A DNA stretch of 7,937 nucleotides, taken from NCBI GenBank assembly GCA_001787475.1, contig MFXB01000054.1:1-7937 (forward strand), in the 5' to 3' direction. The stretch's first letter is position 1. Each line of letters begins with the position of its first letter. This DNA comes from Candidatus Peregrinibacteria bacterium RIFCSPLOWO2_01_FULL_48_20 (GTDB lineage: Bacteria; Patescibacteriota; Gracilibacteria; UBA1369; 2-02-FULL-48-14). The position numbers and the translations under genes were made by a program. The notes beneath the pieces were generated by a model. It ran no database searches, was not told the DNA's origin, and saw only the letters and a list, made by a program, of their open reading frames with translations. Shown one piece after another: positions 4,955 to 7,937 of the stretch.

Positions 4955-5611
4955 ATGCGCTTCGACATCCTTACTTTATTTCCTTCCCTTGTCCTTCCCT
5001 ATTTTGAGGACTCCATTTTGAAGCGCGCGGTAACAAAGAAAAAAATCGCCGTGAATGTGCACAACATTCGTGATTACAGCAAAGATAAGCATAAAAAGGT
5101 GGATGACACGCCTTACGGAGGCGGCAGTGGAATGGTGATGGCATGCCAACCGCTCTTCGATGCCATCAAGGCGGTAAAGCGCAAAAACAAAGGTCCGGTG
5201 ATTTACTTGAGCCCGGCCGGAAAGCGTTTGAATCAAGAAAAAGTGGAAAAACTTGCCAAACTCAAGGGAATGATTTTGCTCTGCGGGCGTTACGAAGGAA
5301 TCGATCAACGCGTGATTGACGAACTGGTGGATGAAGAAATTTCCATCGGCGACTATGTGCTGACCGGCGGAGAACTCGGAGCCCTTGTGATCATGGATAC
5401 GGTGAGCCGCTTGATTCCCGGCGTGCTGGGCGCGGAAGAAAGTCCGGAAGAAGAATCGTTCAGTGCGTCCTTGGACCGAATGCTCGAGTACCCGCACTAC
5501 ACCAAACCCGAAGTATATAAAGAAAAGAACGTTCCCGCCGTCTTGCTTTCTGGCGATCATGCCGAAATTAAAAAATGGCGGCTCGCCCACTGTAAAAAAC
5601 CATCGCCATGA
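4955..5611 (+). CDS. trmD: tRNA (guanine-37-N1)-methyltransferase TrmD, short form
   Basis: TrmD transfers a methyl group from S-adenosylmethionine to N1 of G37, next to the anticodon, preventing +1 frameshifts. It is a SPOUT enzyme whose AdoMet site is a trefoil knot, acting as a dimer. Visible motifs are VDDTPYGGGSGM (49-60), YLSPAGKRL (84-92), LLCGRYEGID (108-117), SIGDYVLTGGE (130-140), SRLIPGVLG (151-159), YPHYTKPEVY (179-188) and LLSGDHAEIKKWR (197-209). Arg152 matches catalytic E. coli Arg154. The catalytic Asp169 position is Glu167 (EEESF), and three extra residues follow before YPHY. At 218 residues it stops just after the WR motif, about 25-35 short of the family, lacking the RPxLL tail. 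The start fits MRFDILTLFP. The gene overlaps the ATPase by ATGA. The identity is sure; full activity is not. Confidence 0.94.
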   Translation: MRFDILTLFPSLVLPYFEDSILKRAVTKKKIAVNVHNIRDYSKDKHKKVDDTPYGGGSGMVMACQPLFDAIKAVKRKNKGPVIYLSPAGKRLNQEKVEKLAKLKGMILLCGRYEGIDQRVIDELVDEEISIGDYVLTGGELGALVIMDTVSRLIPGVLGAEESPEEESFSASLDRMLEYPHYTKPEVYKEKNVPAVLLSGDHAEIKKWRLAHCKKPSP

Positions 5612-7937
5612 ACAAAGACCTTCACTCACCGCAGGTGAGCTACCGAAAGACCGTCGCGGAGCGACTCCTTTTCAAAAAATGGGATTCAAGTCCTCACGGT
5701 CTTTCCACAAAAGAAGTCCGAGAACGGCAACGACGTCACGGACTCAACGTCATTCAAACGGTGGGAAAAGTGCACATGTATGAAATTTTACTGCGCCAAT
5801 TCACGAATGTGATGGTGCTCATTTTGATTCTTGCACTCATCGTGAGCGTAATTTTGAGAGAAACGGTGGACGCATATGCCATTGGAGCCATTATTGTGAT
5901 CAATGCGATGATCGGATTCACTCAAGAGTTTCGTGCCGAGAAAGCGGTGGAAGCCTTAAAAAAACTGGCGGCCTCTTTTGCCACGGTTATTCGCGAAGGA
6001 CAAACCCAAAAAATCAGTGCCGGTGAACTTGTTCCGGGAGACATCTTGGTTTTGGAAGAAGGAATGCAAGTGGCCGCCGATGCAAGGCTTTTAAAAGCGG
6101 TGGAACTCAGCACTTTGGAAGCCAGCTTAACGGGTGAAAGCCAGCCCATCCCTAAAACAACGGGCCTTATTGAAAATGTGGAGAGCCTCGGAGACATGAG
6201 GAACATGGTTTTTTTGGGTACGGTGGTGAGCAAAGGACATGGTCTTGCTCTGGTCACGGCCACGGGCATGAAAACGGAATTTGGCCGCATCGCACACTTG
6301 GTCCAAACGGAAAAGGACGATCCGGCGCCGCTTCAAAAGCAACTGAATTCACTGAGCCGCGTACTTGCCGTTATCGTACTTGGCCTTTCGGCGGTTTTAC
6401 TTTTCGTGGCTTGGATTACGGGGCGTGAACTGGCCGAGCTTTTTGTGTTGACCTTGAGTCTTGCGGTGAGCGCCATTCCGGAAGGGCTTCCAGCCATCAT
6501 TACCCTCACGCTGGCGCTCGGCGTGCAAAAAATCGCGAAACAAAATGCAATCATGCGAAAACTTTCCGCGGCGGAAACGCTCGGTTCCACCAGCGTTATT
6601 TGCACCGATAAAACCGGCACTTTGACGCAAAACGAAATGACGGTGCAAGTGGTGGTTGTGAATGGGAAACAAATCAAAATAAAAGGAATCGGTTACGAAC
6701 CGAGTGAAAACGTGAAAGTGACCGGACCCGAAATGGAACTGCTCATCAAAGCGGGCGCCCTTTGCAACAATTCCATGTTGATTCAAAGCAAAGAAGCTTG
6801 GTCGGTTTCCGGCGATCCCACAGAAGGTGCGCTCCTGACGCTCGCCGAAAAAGCGGGTTACAACGTGCTGACTTTGGAAAAAGAATTGCCTCGCAAAGAC
6901 GAATTGATTTTCGATTCAGACCGCAAACGAATGTCCACAAAAAACGGGGCACTGCAATTCACCAAAGGCGCGCCGGACGCTTTGCTCGAGGTATGCGATT
7001 CCATACAAATTCACGGAAAAATCCAAAAACTGACGGCGGCAAAAAAACGGGAAGTGCTGCTGGAAGTGAATGGATTGGCAAAAAAAGCGTACCGCGTTCT
7101 GGGCTTCGCTTATAAAAAATCGGGTAAGTTTAAAGAAGAAAATTTAATTTTTCTCGGACTGGCGGCCATGATGGACCCTCCGCGTCCGGAAGTGAAAGAG
7201 GCCATTACCAGCTGCCGAAAAGCGCATATTGAAGTCGTCATGATCACAGGCGATCACGCCCTCACGGCGGAAGCGATTGGGAAAGCAATCGGGCTGTTTA
7301 AAGGCGGAGACCAAATTTTAACCGGCGCGGAACTGGAAAAAATGGGCGATGAAGAACTACTCAAAAAAGTGGAAAAAATACGCATTTATGCGCGCGTCAG
7401 CCCTCATCATAAGGTTAAAATTCTCAACGCTTTGCAAAGCAAAGGACATATTGTGGCTATGACCGGCGACGGTGTAAACGATGCGCCCGCGCTAAAAAGT
7501 GCGGACATCGGCATCGCCATGGGCATCACGGGAACGGATGTTTCAAAAGAAGCCAGTGAAATGATTTTGGTGGACGACAACTTCGCAACCATTGTTTCAG
7601 CGATAGAAAGCGGCCGAAGCATTTACCGCAACATTAAAAAATCGATACGCTTTTTACTCAGTGCCAATTTTGATGAAATCCTTCTCGTCAGCACAATTTT
7701 TTTCTTGGGCTTACCTCTTCCCTACACGGCGCTCCAACTGCTTTGGATCAACCTGCTCACGGATGCTTTGCCCGCGCTCGCTCTGGGTACGGATACCCCT
7801 GAAAAAGGCATCATGGAACTCAAGCCGCGCGATCCCAAAAAAACAATTTGGAAAGACTTGATCCAACTGAGCGTTTTTGCCGGAATCATCTCTGCGTTTC
7901 TTTCTTTTATTCGTTACTTTTATTATTCTAACGCCGG
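5608..7937 (+). CDS. P-type ATPase, calcium (P2A) type, C-terminus cut by window edge
   Basis: This membrane pump probably exports Ca2+ using ATP. The visible 776 residues cover the N-terminal cation-ATPase domain (about 15-60), M1 (67-85), M2 (90-108), the actuator with TGES (175-178), M3 (252-271), M4 with PEGLP (291-295), phosphorylation motif DKTGTLT with Asp334, the nucleotide domain with Phe435 and KGAPD (453-457), then DPPR (523-526), TGDH (547-550), TGDGVND (619-625), M5, M6 and the start of M7. Glu292, Asn687, Glu690, Asn715, Thr718 and Asp719 match SERCA Glu309, Asn768, Glu771, Asn796, Thr799 and Asp800, so ligands for both calcium sites are present so far. The matching Glu908 in M8 is outside. 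Roughly 110-130 residues (M7-M10) are missing at the edge. The ATG overlaps the trmD stop and has no Shine-Dalgarno motif. Mn2+ or another cation is possible. Confidence 0.93.
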   Translation, partial: MNKDLHSPQVSYRKTVAERLLFKKWDSSPHGLSTKEVRERQRRHGLNVIQTVGKVHMYEILLRQFTNVMVLILILALIVSVILRETVDAYAIGAIIVINAMIGFTQEFRAEKAVEALKKLAASFATVIREGQTQKISAGELVPGDILVLEEGMQVAADARLLKAVELSTLEASLTGESQPIPKTTGLIENVESLGDMRNMVFLGTVVSKGHGLALVTATGMKTEFGRIAHLVQTEKDDPAPLQKQLNSLSRVLAVIVLGLSAVLLFVAWITGRELAELFVLTLSLAVSAIPEGLPAIITLTLALGVQKIAKQNAIMRKLSAAETLGSTSVICTDKTGTLTQNEMTVQVVVVNGKQIKIKGIGYEPSENVKVTGPEMELLIKAGALCNNSMLIQSKEAWSVSGDPTEGALLTLAEKAGYNVLTLEKELPRKDELIFDSDRKRMSTKNGALQFTKGAPDALLEVCDSIQIHGKIQKLTAAKKREVLLEVNGLAKKAYRVLGFAYKKSGKFKEENLIFLGLAAMMDPPRPEVKEAITSCRKAHIEVVMITGDHALTAEAIGKAIGLFKGGDQILTGAELEKMGDEELLKKVEKIRIYARVSPHHKVKILNALQSKGHIVAMTGDGVNDAPALKSADIGIAMGITGTDVSKEASEMILVDDNFATIVSAIESGRSIYRNIKKSIRFLLSANFDEILLVSTIFFLGLPLPYTALQLLWINLLTDALPALALGTDTPEKGIMELKPRDPKKTIWKDLIQLSVFAGIISAFLSFIRYFYYSNA
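5625..5705 (+). repeat. Cluster of inverted repeats at the trmD/ATPase junction
   Basis: Three inverted repeats lie within the first 33 codons of the ATPase. CTCACC (5625-5630) pairs with GGTGAG (5634-5639) around a 3-base loop. GTCGC (5653-5657) pairs with GCGAC (5661-5665) around GGA and overlaps an alternative GGAG/CTCC pair (5658-5661 with 5665-5668). GAAAGACCGT (5645-5654) is a perfect 10-base complement of ACGGTCTTTC (5696-5705). The second and third are mutually exclusive at their shared bases, so alternative folds are possible. Whether the RNA folding matters is an inference; the region is also protein-coding. Confidence 0.4.

Noticed and set aside
4976..5629. Minus-strand open frame of 217 codons antisense to trmD
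   Set aside because: It is a shadow of trmD: the forward frame has clear family motifs throughout, while the reverse product is rich in Phe and His and resembles no family.
5653..5672. Terminator between trmD and the ATPase (GTCGC/GCGAC hairpin followed by CTTTT)
   Set aside because: The T-run is short and interrupted, and the hairpin lies inside the ATPase coding region, which must be transcribed through.
5463..5783. Forward open frame of 106 codons overlapping the end of trmD and the start of the ATPase
   Set aside because: Not a gene of its own: both ends lie inside real coding regions. Its possible meaning as a shifted TrmD tail is treated as a finding.
6762..7115. Forward open frame of 117 codons inside the ATPase
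   Set aside because: Out of frame with a strongly conserved nucleotide-binding domain; the product is basic and low in complexity.
1..7937. CRISPR array, insertion sequence, phage genes, toxin-antitoxin pair, tRNA or rRNA
   Set aside because: No direct repeat series, transposase motif, terminal repeats or RNA gene signature was seen; apart from the minus-strand gene and the transporter the content is core translation machinery.

Overview
This window is mostly a bacterial core 'translation' operon. A short unrecognised gene on the opposite strand follows, then a second forward unit carrying a tRNA methyltransferase and the first six-sevenths or so of a calcium-type P-type ATPase that runs off the right edge. 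All the ribosomal proteins are of the bacterial type. Three traits suggest a deep or reduced bacterial lineage: no gene has a Shine-Dalgarno motif at a usable distance, IF-1 and uS11 carry long low-complexity tails, and TrmD is short. Candidate Phyla Radiation (Patescibacteria) is my guess, but it is an inference from style and not a phylogeny. TGA ends infA and trmD and never interrupts a conserved gene, so the standard bacterial code fits and the UGA=Gly code of Gracilibacteria/Absconditabacteria does not.

Layout. 1-109: leader with inverted repeats and a weak promoter candidate. 110-3077: infA-rpmJ-rpsM-rpsK-rpsD-rpoA, tightly packed (a 4-base overlap, then gaps of 10-22 bases). 3078-3156: a 79-base spacer with a possible internal promoter. 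3157-4381: rplQ-rplM-rpsI, gaps of 2 and 5 bases. 4378-4836: a minus-strand gene of 152 codons, tail-to-tail with rpsI and overlapping it by 4 bases. 4837-4954: divergent spacer with a candidate promoter reading into trmD. 4955-5611: trmD. 5608-7937: ATPase, start codon overlapping the trmD stop (ATGA), C-terminus outside the window.

How the genes work together. IF-1 starts translation. uS13, uS11, uS4 and uS9 belong to the small ribosomal subunit, and bL36, bL17 and uL13 to the large one. RpoA nucleates RNA polymerase. TrmD methylates G37 of tRNAs to keep the reading frame. The ATPase is unrelated in function and probably exports Ca2+; it appears to be translationally coupled to trmD.

I see no mobile element, CRISPR array, defence system, tRNA or rRNA, and no convincing rho-independent terminator. 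The points most worth a second look are the lack of Shine-Dalgarno sites, the unusual TrmD (catalytic Asp replaced by Glu, an adjacent three-residue insertion, a missing C-terminal tail), the tails on IF-1 and uS11, the unknown minus-strand protein with a DxDxDG motif, and a folded region at the trmD/ATPase junction.
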